From the NCBI RefSeq assembly GCF_009469605.1, contig NZ_SSXU01000012.1, forward strand, positions 1 to 64,000: a stretch of 64,000 nucleotides of DNA, in the 5' to 3' direction. Under the pieces are notes generated by a model, which saw only the letters and a list, made by a program, of their open reading frames with translations, was not told the origin of the DNA and ran no database searches. This stretch comes from Zoogloea sp. 1C4 (GTDB lineage Bacteria; Pseudomonadota; Gammaproteobacteria; Burkholderiales; Rhodocyclaceae). Positions 45,329 to 53,230 of this stretch are shown here, piece after piece. The translations under genes and the position numbers were made by a program. Numbering within the stretch: the first letter of the stretch is position 1; each line of letters begins with the position of its first letter.

Positions 45329-45823
45329 ATGACGCAGCGAATCCCCATGCCCGATCCGGCCTCACGCCAGCGCCCGCGCGGGCCGTGGCGGCTGGCCAGC
45401 CTTCTCGGCGCGATCGCCCTGCAGCTGGGCCCGCCGGCGCTGGCGCAGGACGGGAACGACCTGCTCCGCTGCGGCGTGCCGGCCATCCCCGCCGTCCCCG
45501 TCGAGACCGTCGCCTGGATGAGCGGCGGCATCGGCGAGGCCGACCGCGCCCAGATGAACCGCGCCGCCGCCGACTACAACCTGCAGGTGGTCTTCAGCGA
45601 CCGCGCCGGACACTATCTGGCCGACGTGCCCTTCTCCATCAAGGCCCAGCCCGCCGGCCCGCGCTACGCCGCGGTGAGCGCCGGGCCGCTGCTGTACATC
45701 CGCCTGCCGCCCGGCCGCTACCGGATCGGCGCCCGGCTGGACGGCGCCTGGCAGGCCCGGCAGATCCGCATCGGGGCCGCCGCGCGGCCGGTGCGCATCG
45801 CCTTCGTCACCGCTGGCCGCTGA
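45329..45823 (+). CDS. Secreted carboxypeptidase-regulatory-like protein, 164 aa
   Basis: A signal peptide with an Arg-containing N-region (WRLASLLGAIALQLGPPALAQ) precedes SGGIGEADRAQMNRAAADYNLQVVFSD. Then comes a beta-sandwich segment (YLADVPFSIKAQ, YIRLPPGRYRIGARLDG) typical of periplasmic carboxypeptidase-regulatory-like domains in proteobacteria. Function unknown. It is followed within 25 bases by an ABC transporter gene and preceded by a dyad promoter. Confidence 0.75.
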   Translation: MTQRIPMPDPASRQRPRGPWRLASLLGAIALQLGPPALAQDGNDLLRCGVPAIPAVPVETVAWMSGGIGEADRAQMNRAAADYNLQVVFSDRAGHYLADVPFSIKAQPAGPRYAAVSAGPLLYIRLPPGRYRIGARLDGAWQARQIRIGAAARPVRIAFVTAGR

Positions 45824-45848
45824 GCGCATCCGCGGGCCCGCCACGCCC

Positions 45849-47563
45849 ATGATCCCCTTCGACGGTCAGCTCCTCCGGCGCTTCTGGCAGATTGCCGGGC
45901 CCTACTGGTTCAGCGACGGCCGGCGGGGCGCCCTGGGGCTGCTGGCGCTCCTCGTCGCGCTGCTCTTCGGCCAGGCCCTGTTCGCGGTGCTCCTCAACGC
46001 CCAGACCGGCGAATTCACCTCGGCGCTGGCCGCCCACGACGAGGCGCGGTTCTGGTCATCGATCCGCCAGTGCCTGGTGCTGCTGGTGGTGGCGGTGCCC
46101 ACCCACGCCTTCTACTACTACGTCCGCGACACCCTCGGCCTGCGCTGGCGGCGCTGGCTGACCCGCGACTACCTCTCCGCCTACCTGGGCAACGGGATGT
46201 ACTACCGGCTGAACGCCAGCGCCGAGATCGACAACCCGGACCAGCGGATCGCCGAGGACATCAACACCTTCACCCAGAAATCCCTCCAGTTCCTGCTCGT
46301 GCTGGCCAGCGCGGTGCTGCAGCTGGCGGCCTTCTCGGGCGTCCTGTGGGCGATCTCCCGGGAGCTGGTGCTGTTCCTGATCGTCTATGCGGTGGTGGGC
46401 ACCACCGTCACCGTGCGCCTGTTCGGGCGGGTGCTGGTAGGGCTCAACTTCAACCAGCTCCGGCGCGAGGCGGATTTCCGCTTCAGCCTGGTGCGCATCC
46501 GCGAGCACGCCGAGGCGATCGCCTTCTACGCCGGCGAAGCGCGCGAATCCCGCCAGGTGGACCAGCATTTCGACGCGGTGTACGGCAACGCCAGCCGGCT
46601 CATCGGGGCGCAGCTCCGGCTGAACCTGTTCCAGTACGCCTACAGCTTCATGACCATCGTGCTGCCCAGCGCGATCATCGCCGGGCGGGTCCTGTCCGGC
46701 GAGCTCGAGGTGGGCCGGGCCATCCAGGCGGCCGGCGCCTTCGCGGCGATCCTGGCGGCGCTGGCGGTGATCGTCGACAACTTCGAGAGCTTCAGCAAGT
46801 TCGCCGCCGGCATCGACCGGCTGGACAGCTTCGCCGGCTTCATGGACGGGAAGCACGACGCCACCAGCGACGAGCGCATCGAGTTCGTCGAGGATTCGCG
46901 GATCCACATCGACGGGCTGACCCTGTGGACGCCGAACCGCGAGCGCACCCTGATCTGCGACCTGTCCCTCTCCATCGACCCCGGCCAGAGCCTGATGATC
47001 GTCGGCGCCAGCGGCTGCGGCAAAAGCTCGCTGCTGCGGGCCATCGCCGGCCTGTGGCGGTCCGGCCACGGGCGGATCGGCCGGCCTCCGGCGACATGCT
47101 GTTCCTGCCCCAGCGCCCGTACATGCTGCTGGGCAGCCTACGCAGCCAGCTGCTCTACCCCCGGCAGGACCAGGCCATCCCCGACGCCGAACTGCTGGCC
47201 GTGCTCGAGCAGGTCAACCTGCCCGATCTGGTGGCCCGCTTCGGTGGCCTCGACGCCGCCCAGGACTGGGCCAAGGTGCTGTCGGTGGGCGAACAGCAGC
47301 GGGTGGCCTTCGCCCGGGTGCTGCTGGCGGCCCCGCGCTACGCGGTGCTCGACGAAGCCAGCAGCGCCCTCGACGTGGCCAACGAGGACCGCCTCTACAC
47401 CCTGCTCGCCGCCACCGGCATCACCCTCGTGAGCGTCGCCCACCGGGCCTCGATCCGCCACTTCCACCGCCAGGTGCTGGATTTTCGCAGCGACGGCAGC
47501 TGGACGCTGCACGGCGCGGGATCTGTGCGCAGGCGTACAGACGCGCCGCGGGTCGCCTCCTAG
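45849..47563 (+). pseudogene. ABC transporter permease-ATPase with a one-base frameshift
   Basis: A fused exporter-type half-transporter of the YddA/SbmA-like ABC group: about five to six helices, then an ATPase. The first frame encodes the permease and Walker A (IVGASGCGKSSLLRAIAGLW) to about residue 412. At 47085-47089, after GGCCGGCC, one base is missing and the reading passes into another frame. That frame carries DMLFLPQRPYMLLGSLRSQL, the signature SVGEQQRVAFAR and Walker B YAVLDEASSALD to a TAG at 47561. Restoring one base gives a normal 571-aa protein. As it stands the ATPase is split between Walker A and the signature. It may be a true recent mutation, an assembly error, or less likely recoding. 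Confidence 0.85.
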
Positions 47564-47566
47564 GCT
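47525..47566 (+). promoter_or_regulatory. Dyad promoter site 9 (cbpA/cbpM)
   Basis: GTGCGCAGGCGTAC (47525-47538), with flanks extending the dyad to TCTGT/ACAGA, is followed after 22 bases by TAGGCT (47561-47566). It lies inside the end of the ABC gene and its -10 box contains that gene's stop codon. Confidence 0.88.
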
Positions 47567-47611
47567 TGATATCCCGGCCGACTGGCCGCGAGTCGTCGCA
47601 GGAGCTGCCCC

Positions 47612-47680
47612 ATGAAACCGAATCCCCACCCCGTACCGGACCCCGCCGCCATTGCGCCGGCGCGTCCGGCCCGGCCCTAG
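47612..47680 (+). CDS. Possible 22-codon leader peptide before cbpA
   Basis: ATG 47612 is preceded by GGAG eight bases upstream and encodes a Pro/Ala-rich peptide (MKPNPHPVPDPAAIAPARPA...) ending in TAG 18 bases before the cbpA ATG. It lies within the predicted leader of the transcript from dyad site 9. The proline runs could slow ribosomes. Leader function is speculative. Confidence 0.35.
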   Translation: MKPNPHPVPDPAAIAPARPARP

Positions 47681-47698
47681 CCCCGGAGGCCGGCCGGC

Positions 47699-48622
47699 AT
47701 GGAATTCAAGGACTACTACGCAGTCATGGGCGTCGCCCCCGACGCGACCCAGGACGAGATCAAGCGCGCCTACCGCCAGCTGGCGCGCAAGTACCACCCG
47801 GACGTGAGCAAGGAGCCCGACGCCGAGCAGCGCTTCAAGGCCCTCGGCGAGGCCTACGCGGTGCTCAAGGACCTGGAAAAGCGCGCCGCCTACGACCAGC
47901 TGGGCAGCGACTGGCAGCCCGGGCCGGATTTCCAGCCACCCCACGGCCGCCGCGGCGACGCGGCCTTCTCCAACGACGAGTTCAACGATCTGTTCGAATC
48001 CATCTACGGGCGCGGCCCGTCCCAGGGGCGGGAGGAGGGCGCCGGCTTCCACGCCCGCGGCCAGGATCATCACGCCCAGGTGTTCATCGACCTGGAAGAC
48101 GCCTACACCGGCGCCACCCGCAGCATCAGCGTGCAGACACCGGAGGTGGATGAGCGCGGGCGCGTGCATCTGCGCCGGCACACCCTGAAGGTCACGATCC
48201 CCAAGGGCGTCCGCGCCGGGCAGCACATCCGCCTGGTCGGGCAGGGCATGCCGGGCATGGGGCAGGGGCCCGCCGGCGACCTTTATCTCGAAGTGGCCTT
48301 CAACCCCCACCCCCATTACCGGGTCGACCAGCGCGACGTGTATTTCGACCTGCGCATCGCCCCCTGGGAGGCCGCCCTCGGCACCCAGGTCGAGGTGCCC
48401 ACACCGGGCGGACGAGTCGAACTGAGCGTGCCCGCCGACGCCCGGGCCGGCCGCAAGCTGCGCCTCAAGGGGCGCGGCATTCCCGGCCCGGTGGCGGGCG
48501 ATTTCTACGCCGTGCTGCAGATCGTCGTGCCACCCGCCGACAGCGAGGCGAGCCGCGCCTATTACACCGGCATGGCCGGACAGTTCGCCGCCTTCGATCC
48601 CCGATCCACCGCCGGAGCCTGA
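47699..48622 (+). CDS. cbpA: CbpA, DnaJ-like curved-DNA-binding co-chaperone, 307 aa
   Basis: An N-terminal J domain with the HPD motif (ARKYHPDVSKEPDAEQRF), a short Gly/charged linker (no zinc-finger region) and two C-terminal substrate-binding barrels (VTIPKGVRAGQHIRLVGQGMPG, GGRVELSVPADARAGRKLRLKGRGIPG). This is the CbpA/type II Hsp40 plan: it stimulates DnaK and in E. coli also binds curved DNA in stationary phase. GGAGG precedes the ATG. cbpM follows directly, as in E. coli, confirming the identity. Confidence 0.95.
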   Translation: MEFKDYYAVMGVAPDATQDEIKRAYRQLARKYHPDVSKEPDAEQRFKALGEAYAVLKDLEKRAAYDQLGSDWQPGPDFQPPHGRRGDAAFSNDEFNDLFESIYGRGPSQGREEGAGFHARGQDHHAQVFIDLEDAYTGATRSISVQTPEVDERGRVHLRRHTLKVTIPKGVRAGQHIRLVGQGMPGMGQGPAGDLYLEVAFNPHPHYRVDQRDVYFDLRIAPWEAALGTQVEVPTPGGRVELSVPADARAGRKLRLKGRGIPGPVAGDFYAVLQIVVPPADSEASRAYYTGMAGQFAAFDPRSTAGA

Positions 48623-48625
48623 CCC

Positions 48626-48952
48626 ATGGACCACCCAAGCATGCTGCCCCAAGCCACCGTGACCATCCTCGAGGAACAGACCGGGCTCAGCCTCATCGAG
48701 GTGTGCCGCGCCTGCGCCGTGAACGCCGACGGCATCGTCGAGCTGGTGGACGAAGGCCTGCTGGCGCCCCTCGGACGCGAGCCCCACCGCTGGCGCTTCA
48801 CCGGCCTGCACGTGCGCCGCGCCACCGTCGCCCTGCGCCTGCGGCGCGACCTCGGGCTCAACCTCGCCGGCGCCGCGCTGGCCATCCAGCTGCTCGACGA
48901 ACTGGACGCCCTGCGGGAGAAGCTGCGCGCCCTCGGCACCCCCGGGGCATGA
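48626..48952 (+). CDS. cbpM: CbpM, modulator of CbpA, 108 aa
   Basis: MerR-like small protein: LSLIEVCRACAVNADGIVELVDEGLLAPLG, then WRFTGLHVRRATVALRLRRDLGLNLAGAALAIQLLDELDALREKL. E. coli CbpM binds the J domain of CbpA and blocks its co-chaperone and DNA-binding activity. It begins 3 bases after cbpA, the standard pair. Confidence 0.9.
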   Translation: MDHPSMLPQATVTILEEQTGLSLIEVCRACAVNADGIVELVDEGLLAPLGREPHRWRFTGLHVRRATVALRLRRDLGLNLAGAALAIQLLDELDALREKLRALGTPGA

Positions 48953-48972
48953 TCCCGCCGGTTTGCAGCTCT

Positions 48973-49014
48973 GTTCGCCAGCGTACGGAATACCCGGATC
49001 AATGGGCGCAGGAT
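48973..49014 (+). promoter_or_regulatory. Dyad promoter site 10 (ysc84-like)
   Basis: GTTCGCCAGCGTAC (48973-48986) is followed after 22 bases by CAGGAT (49009-49014). Start codon is at 49121. Confidence 0.82.
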
Positions 49015-49120
49015 GAAAGCTCGCAGTCGTGCCCGATCAGCGGAATGTCCGGTCAGGCACCGCCCTCGATCCCGCTTCCGACATCACTCCCGATGCCGGG
49101 ACAACATGAAGGAACACACC

Positions 49121-49684
49121 ATGACCAACGTACGCCGCAACTTCCACAAGCTCGTCCTCGTCACCGCCACCTCCCTCGCCCTCGGCGCCTTCGGCGGCCC
49201 GGCCTTCGCGGCCACGTCCGAAGACCTCGACCGGGACGCCGCCCAGGCCCTGCAGACCCTCTACAAGAGCAACCCGGCCGCCGAAGCCATCTCCAGGAAG
49301 GCCCGGGCCGTGCTGGTCTTCCCGAAGATCATCAAGGCCGGCCTGGTGTTCGGCGGCAGCTACGGTGAGGGCGTCCTCACCCGGGGCACCGAACACCTCG
49401 GCTACTACAACTCCGTGTCGGCCTCCTGGGGCTGGCAGGCCGGGGCCGAATCCTACGGCTACGTGGTGTTCCTGATGAGCGACAAGGCCGTCAAGTACCT
49501 CAACACCAGCCAGGGCTGGGAGATCGGTGTCGGCCCGTCGGTGGTGGTGGTGAACGAAGGCATGGCCAAGAACCTCTCGTCCTCGACCCTCAAGAACGAC
49601 GCCTACGCCTTCATCTTCGACCAGCAGGGCCTGATGGCCAGCCTGAGCATCGAAGGCACCAAGATCACCCGCATCAAGCGCTGA
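49121..49684 (+). CDS. Ysc84/SYLF-domain lipid-binding protein, 187 aa
   Basis: A signal peptide (LVLVTATSLALGAFGGPAFA) is followed by the SYLF domain: EAISRKARAVLVFPKIIKAGLVFGGSYGEGVL, GYYNSVSASWGWQAGAESYGYVVFLMSD and GVGPSVVVVNEGMAKNLSSS. In eukaryotes the SYLF domain binds phosphoinositides and actin; bacterial members are exported and possibly bind lipid. ATG 49121 with AAGGA seven bases upstream was preferred over 49106. It is a single-gene unit ended by a strong hairpin. Confidence 0.92.
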   Translation: MTNVRRNFHKLVLVTATSLALGAFGGPAFAATSEDLDRDAAQALQTLYKSNPAAEAISRKARAVLVFPKIIKAGLVFGGSYGEGVLTRGTEHLGYYNSVSASWGWQAGAESYGYVVFLMSDKAVKYLNTSQGWEIGVGPSVVVVNEGMAKNLSSSTLKNDAYAFIFDQQGLMASLSIEGTKITRIKR

Positions 49685-49708
49685 ACGGCGTAGCGGTTCC
49701 CGCGTGAC

Positions 49709-49742
49709 GGCGGACCGGCCCGGTGACACGGGCCGGTCCGCC
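49709..49742 (+). terminator. Terminator after the ysc84-like gene
   Basis: GGCGGACCGGCCCG (49709-49722) pairs perfectly with CGGGCCGGTCCGCC (49729-49742) and is followed by GTCGTTTA. Confidence 0.85.
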
Positions 49743-49778
49743 GTCGTTTACGGGCCGCACCGAAGCCGGAAACGCAAA

Positions 49779-49816
49779 CGCCCGGCGGCCGGATTACGAA
49801 GACCGGCCGCCGGGCG
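49779..49816 (-). terminator. Terminator of the DUF3309/DUF1328 operon
   Basis: CGCCCGGCGGCCGG (49779-49792) and CCGGCCGCCGGGCG (49803-49816) form a 14-bp perfect stem, 13 bases past the DUF1328 stop. On the minus strand it is followed by TTTGCGTTT. Confidence 0.85.
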
Positions 49817-49828
49817 GAGCGGGTGCGT

Positions 49829-49993
49829 TCAGCGTCGCCGGATGAGGCCGACCACGAAGGATGCGACGAACAGCACCAGAAAGATGAAGAACAGGATGCG
49901 CGCGATCTCGACCGCACCGGCGGCGATGCCGGTGAAACCGAACAGGGCCGAGATCAGCGCAATGACGAGAAACACGCCGGCGTAGTGGAGCAT
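49829..49993 (-). CDS. DUF1328 (UPF0391) small membrane protein, 54 aa
   Basis: [20 protein letters not shown], then [33 protein letters not shown]. Two hydrophobic helices and the LHYA start identify the DUF1328 family of tiny inner-membrane proteins, often induced by osmotic or general stress. The gene is too small to stand out by length but the match is close to full length. It follows a DUF3309 gene by 49 bases on the same strand, under dyad site 11. Confidence 0.92.
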   Translation of the reverse strand: MLHYAGVFLVIALISALFGFTGIAAGAVEIARILFFIFLVLFVASFVVGLIRRR

Positions 49994-50042
49994 TTTGGTT
50001 CCTTTCAAGTCATGCCGGTGGCGAGCCGGCGCGGCAGCCGGG

Positions 50043-50201
50043 CTAGATGCGGCCCAGCAGCACGAGGACGAGCAGGATCACGACGATGAAGCCGATGCCT
50101 CCGCTCGGGCCGTAGCCCCAGCTCTGGCTGTGGGGCCAGCTAGGGAAGGCGCCGATCAACAGCACGATGAGCACGATCAGCAGAATGGTTCCGATGGACA
50201 T
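50043..50201 (-). CDS. DUF3309 small membrane protein, 52 aa
   Basis: [37 protein letters not shown] and [15 protein letters not shown] give the classic DUF3309 layout: one helix, a WPHSxxWGYGPSG loop, a second helix. It lies at the head of a two-gene minus-strand unit with DUF1328. Function unknown, usually stress-linked. GGAG-type ribosome site (rc of ACCTC) is seven bases from the ATG. Confidence 0.93.
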   Translation of the reverse strand: MSIGTILLIVLIVLLIGAFPSWPHSQSWGYGPSGGIGFIVVILLVLVLLGRI

Positions 50202-50237
50202 TTGAGGTCTCCTTGCCTGGGTTGCGTTGCACTGTCG

Positions 50238-50278
50238 ATGCTACGCAGCAGGGCCGGCGCGTCTGTGCGCCATCGAAC
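50238..50278 (-). promoter_or_regulatory. Dyad promoter site 11 (DUF3309/DUF1328)
   Basis: Minus-strand GTTCGATGGCGCAC (50278-50265) is followed after 21 bases by TAGCAT (50243-50238). It is the only site whose spacing is off by one. Confidence 0.75.
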
Positions 50279-50297
50279 AGCGGCGCAATCCGGGTGG

Positions 50298-50339
50298 GTG
50301 CGCCAGCAGACAGACGCCCCGTCCCATCTCCCGCAGGCT
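50298..50339 (+). promoter_or_regulatory. Dyad promoter site 12 (CX10C-repeat protein)
   Basis: GTGCGCCAGCAGAC (50298-50311; right arm CAGAC as in site 8) is followed after 22 bases by CAGGCT (50334-50339). The leader to ATG 50483 is unusually long, about 135 bases. Confidence 0.75.
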
Positions 50340-50482
50340 GGGTCCATCCGAACCACCGGGGCCAGCAGTCTTCCCCGTGACGATGGAGGGCGCTTCCGGC
50401 GCCCCCATCCTGGCGAAGAACCTGTCGTGCCAGCCCATCGGGCTGCGCGGCAAGCCGGATTCATCCTTTCAAGGAAAACATC

Positions 50483-51094
50483 ATGAAAACATCCAGCCTC
50501 AAGCTCATCGCCCTCTCCATCGGCCTCGCCTTCAGTCTCGGCGCCGCCGCCGAAACCATGTCGAAGGACGACTACAAGGCCGGCGAGACGAAGATTGCCG
50601 CCGACTACAAGGCCGCCCGCGCCGCCTGTGGCGCCAAGGCCGACAACCAGAACGACATCTGCGTGGCCGAAGCCAAGGGCAAGGAGAGGGTCGCCCTGGC
50701 CGAGCTCGAAGCCAGCTACAAGCCCAGCCGCAAGGCCCACTACGAAGTCCAGGTGGCCAAGGCCGAAGCCGCCGGTGCAGTGGCCCGCGAACGCTGCGAT
50801 GACATGGCCGGCAACGCCAAGGACGTCTGCGTGAAGGAAGCCAAGGCCGCCGAAACCTCCGCCAAGGCCGACGCCAAGGCGCAGATGAAGACCTCGGCCG
50901 CCACCGCCGCCGGCAACGAGAAGGCCGCCGAAGCCCGCAGCGACGCCAAGGGCAAGGCTGCGGAAGCCCGCAAGGACGCGGCGACCGACAAGCGCGACGC
51001 CCAATACACGGTGGACAAGGAAAAGTGCGGCAGCCTCGCCGGCACCGCCAAGGCCCAGTGTCTGGACCAGGCCCGCGCCAACATGGGCAAGTGA
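50483..51094 (+). CDS. Periplasmic Ala/Lys-rich protein with three CX10C repeats, 203 aa
   Basis: Signal peptide (LIALSIGLAFSLGAAAE) then a charged helical protein. Six cysteines fall in three identical spacings: Cys49-Cys60, Cys105-Cys116 and Cys182-Cys193, each CX10C inside a helical repeat like CDDMAGNAKDVC. Between the second and third pair is an Ala/Lys stretch. The even number and export suggest three disulphide-bonded helical hairpins. I recall similar uncharacterised proteins in betaproteobacteria, without function. It is a single-gene unit with its own dyad promoter. Confidence 0.8.
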   Translation: MKTSSLKLIALSIGLAFSLGAAAETMSKDDYKAGETKIAADYKAARAACGAKADNQNDICVAEAKGKERVALAELEASYKPSRKAHYEVQVAKAEAAGAVARERCDDMAGNAKDVCVKEAKAAETSAKADAKAQMKTSAATAAGNEKAAEARSDAKGKAAEARKDAATDKRDAQYTVDKEKCGSLAGTAKAQCLDQARANMGK

Positions 51095-51109
51095 CCGGCT
51101 TCTGCCGGC

Positions 51110-51127
51110 CGACCCCGCCCGGGGTCG
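51110..51127 (+). terminator. Hairpin after the CX10C protein
   Basis: CGACCCCG (51110-51117) pairs with CGGGGTCG (51120-51127), 15 bases past the stop. No T-run. Confidence 0.55.
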
Positions 51128-51247
51128 CGCCGGCCGGACAGCAAGGCCGGACCGGCCCATCCCACAACGGATGGCCGACCCGGCCTTTCTTCCGCCCACG
51201 CCAGCCGCTTCACCCCTGCCACCCGGCGCGGCAGGCACGCCGGCTCC

Positions 51248-51289
51248 GTTCGCTGGCGTACATACAGCCGGCACCGCGACGACCACAAT
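51248..51289 (+). promoter_or_regulatory. Dyad promoter site 13 (KaiC-like operon)
   Basis: GTTCGCTGGCGTAC (51248-51261) is followed after 22 bases by CACAAT (51284-51289). Confidence 0.82.
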
Positions 51290-51355
51290 CGGTTCAGCCA
51301 ATCCCGGCGGGCCGGCGCCGGCACCCCGCGGCGATCACTTCAGGAGGCGCCATCC

Positions 51356-51760
51356 TTGCAAGCCCCTTTGATACCCCCGGCTGAAGATCGCGTCCTGGCC
51401 CTGCGGGTCGCCGACGCGGCGGTCACCGCGTGGCGCGAACTCGACGCCGCCCTGTCGCCCATCATCGGCCAGCGGGGCGTCGCGGCCCTCTACCAGCGCA
51501 GCCTCTACCTCACCCGCATCGACTACCCGTGGCTCGCCGGCGTACACCAGGCCACCGTGCGGGCGGGCGAATTCGCGCCGCTCCACACCGTGCTCTCCCA
51601 GCAGACCAGCGCCACCGCGGCCGGCGCCTGCAGCGCGCTGCTCGCCACCTTCCGCGATCTCCTGACCCGCCTGATCGGCGCCTCGCTCACCGAGCGCCTG
51701 CTGCCCCCGATCCCGCCAGCCCCACCCGCCCCCAACGCCGCCCCGGACCCCTCGCCATGA
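51356..51760 (+). CDS. Hypothetical helical protein preceding KaiC-like ATPase, 134 aa
   Basis: A TTG at 51356 is the likely start, with AGGAGG ten bases upstream and no ATG that keeps the conserved-looking N-terminus. The product is helical and soluble (VADAAVTAWRELDAALSPIIGQRGVAALYQRSLYLTR) and ends in a Pro/Ala tail. The layout suggests a small partner domain, but I recognise no family. Its stop overlaps the KaiC-like start (ATGA), indicating equimolar production with that ATPase. Confidence 0.7.
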   Translation: MQAPLIPPAEDRVLALRVADAAVTAWRELDAALSPIIGQRGVAALYQRSLYLTRIDYPWLAGVHQATVRAGEFAPLHTVLSQQTSATAAGACSALLATFRDLLTRLIGASLTERLLPPIPPAPPAPNAAPDPSP

Positions 51761-53211
51761 ACACCGACACCACCCGCCTCCAACGCATGGCCACCGGCGT
51801 CTCCGGGCTTGACGCGGTGCTCGGCGGCGGCCTGCCGGAGCTCTCCTTCAGCCTCATCGCAGGCCCGCCTGGCAGCGGCAAGACCACCCTGGCCCATCAG
51901 ATCATGTTCGCGCTGGACTCGCCCGAGCGCCCGGCGCTGTACTTCACGGTGCTCGGCGAGCCGCCCCTGAAGATGCTGCGCTACCAGCAGCAGTTCGAGT
52001 TCTTCGAGCACGAGCGGGTCAAGGATTCGATCCGCTTCATCAGCCTGGCCGACGAGACCGCCAGCGGCGATCTGGACAAGGTGCTCGCCCGCATCTCCAG
52101 CGAGGTCGAGGCCCACGCGCCGGGCCTGGTGTTCGTGGACTCCTTCCGCTCGGTGGCCGGCAGCCCCGCCCGCGCCGGCATTCCGTCCCTCGGCCTGCAG
52201 CACTTCATCCAGAACCTCGGCGTGCTGATGACCTGCTGGCAGGCCACCACCTTCCTGGTCGGCGAATACTTCACCCCGAACGACCCCAACCCGGTGTTCA
52301 CCGTGGCCGACGGCCTGATCTGGCTGAGCCAGAGCGTCCAGGGCAACTCGGTGGTACGCAAGCTCGAGATCATCAAGATGCGCGGCCAGGCCACCGTGCC
52401 CGGCCTGCACACCTTCCGCATCGGCAGCGCCGGCATCACCGTGTTCGGCCCGCCGCCCTGCAGCGCGCCGCTGGCCGACGCCGGACCCGGCCTGGCCGAT
52501 CGCCTGCCGATGGGCGTGCCCGGGCTCGACGGGATGATGGGCGGCGGCCTGCCCCGGGGCTACTCGCTGCTGGTCGCCGGCCCCTCCGGCTCGGGCAAGA
52601 CCCTCCTCGCCGAAGCCTACCTGGCCGAAGGCGCCCGCCACGGCGAGACCGGCGTGATCGCCGCCTTCGAGCAGCGCCCCCGGCGCCCCCGCAGCCACCG
52701 GCTCGCCGACCTCATCGCCAGCGGGCAGGTCGGCGTGGTCGACACCCGCGCGCCGGATCTGTCGGTGGACGAGATGGCCATGCTCCTCATCACCGAGATC
52801 CGCCGGCTGGGCGCCAGCCGGGTGGTCATCGATTCGCTGTCAGGCTTCGAGCTGGCCCTCGCGCCCACCTTCCGCAACGACTTCCGGCAATCCCTGGCGC
52901 GCCTCGTGGCGGCCCTCACCGGCAGCGGCGTCACCCTGCTGATGACCTCCGAGCTCGAAGACCGCTTCACCGACCTGCGCTTCAGCCCCCACGGCACCGC
53001 CTTCCTCACCGACGCCATCATCGTTCACCGCTACGTCGAGCTGGCCGGCCGCCTGCTGCGGGCGCTGGCGGTGGTCAAGCTGCGGGGCAGCCCCCATTCC
53101 GACGAGCTGCGCCTCTTTCATGTGGACGACGACGGCCTGCACATCGACGAGCGCCTCGCCGGCCACACCGGCCTCCTGACCGGCCGGCCGCTCCGCCTGC
53201 CCGCCGACTGA
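51757..53211 (+). CDS. KaiC-like double-RecA ATPase, 484 aa
   Basis: Two KaiC domains in tandem. Domain 1 has Walker A GPPGSGKTT near residue 39 and Walker B LVFVDSFRSV. Domain 2 has Walker A GPSGSGKTL near residue 275 and RVVIDSLSGFE. Each begins with a GVxGLDxxxGGGLP motif. Unlike cyanobacterial clock KaiC there are no adjacent kaiA/kaiB genes. Non-clock KaiC homologues are linked to stress response and signal transduction in proteobacteria. It lies between a small partner gene and a GGDEF gene in one operon. Confidence 0.9.
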   Translation: MNTDTTRLQRMATGVSGLDAVLGGGLPELSFSLIAGPPGSGKTTLAHQIMFALDSPERPALYFTVLGEPPLKMLRYQQQFEFFEHERVKDSIRFISLADETASGDLDKVLARISSEVEAHAPGLVFVDSFRSVAGSPARAGIPSLGLQHFIQNLGVLMTCWQATTFLVGEYFTPNDPNPVFTVADGLIWLSQSVQGNSVVRKLEIIKMRGQATVPGLHTFRIGSAGITVFGPPPCSAPLADAGPGLADRLPMGVPGLDGMMGGGLPRGYSLLVAGPSGSGKTLLAEAYLAEGARHGETGVIAAFEQRPRRPRSHRLADLIASGQVGVVDTRAPDLSVDEMAMLLITEIRRLGASRVVIDSLSGFELALAPTFRNDFRQSLARLVAALTGSGVTLLMTSELEDRFTDLRFSPHGTAFLTDAIIVHRYVELAGRLLRALAVVKLRGSPHSDELRLFHVDDDGLHIDERLAGHTGLLTGRPLRLPAD

Positions 53212-53230
53212 GCCCTGGCGACCCGCCACC

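Noticed and set aside
35550-45365. A 3,271-codon open frame antisense to the glucan synthase gene
   Set aside because: It is the mirror of a GC-rich real gene; its product is Gly/Ala/His/Val-rich low-complexity sequence without domains, while the plus strand gives a full NdvB.
51757-53211. A circadian clock locus
   Set aside because: A KaiC-like ATPase is present but there is no kaiA or kaiB nearby; non-clock KaiC homologues are common in proteobacteria.
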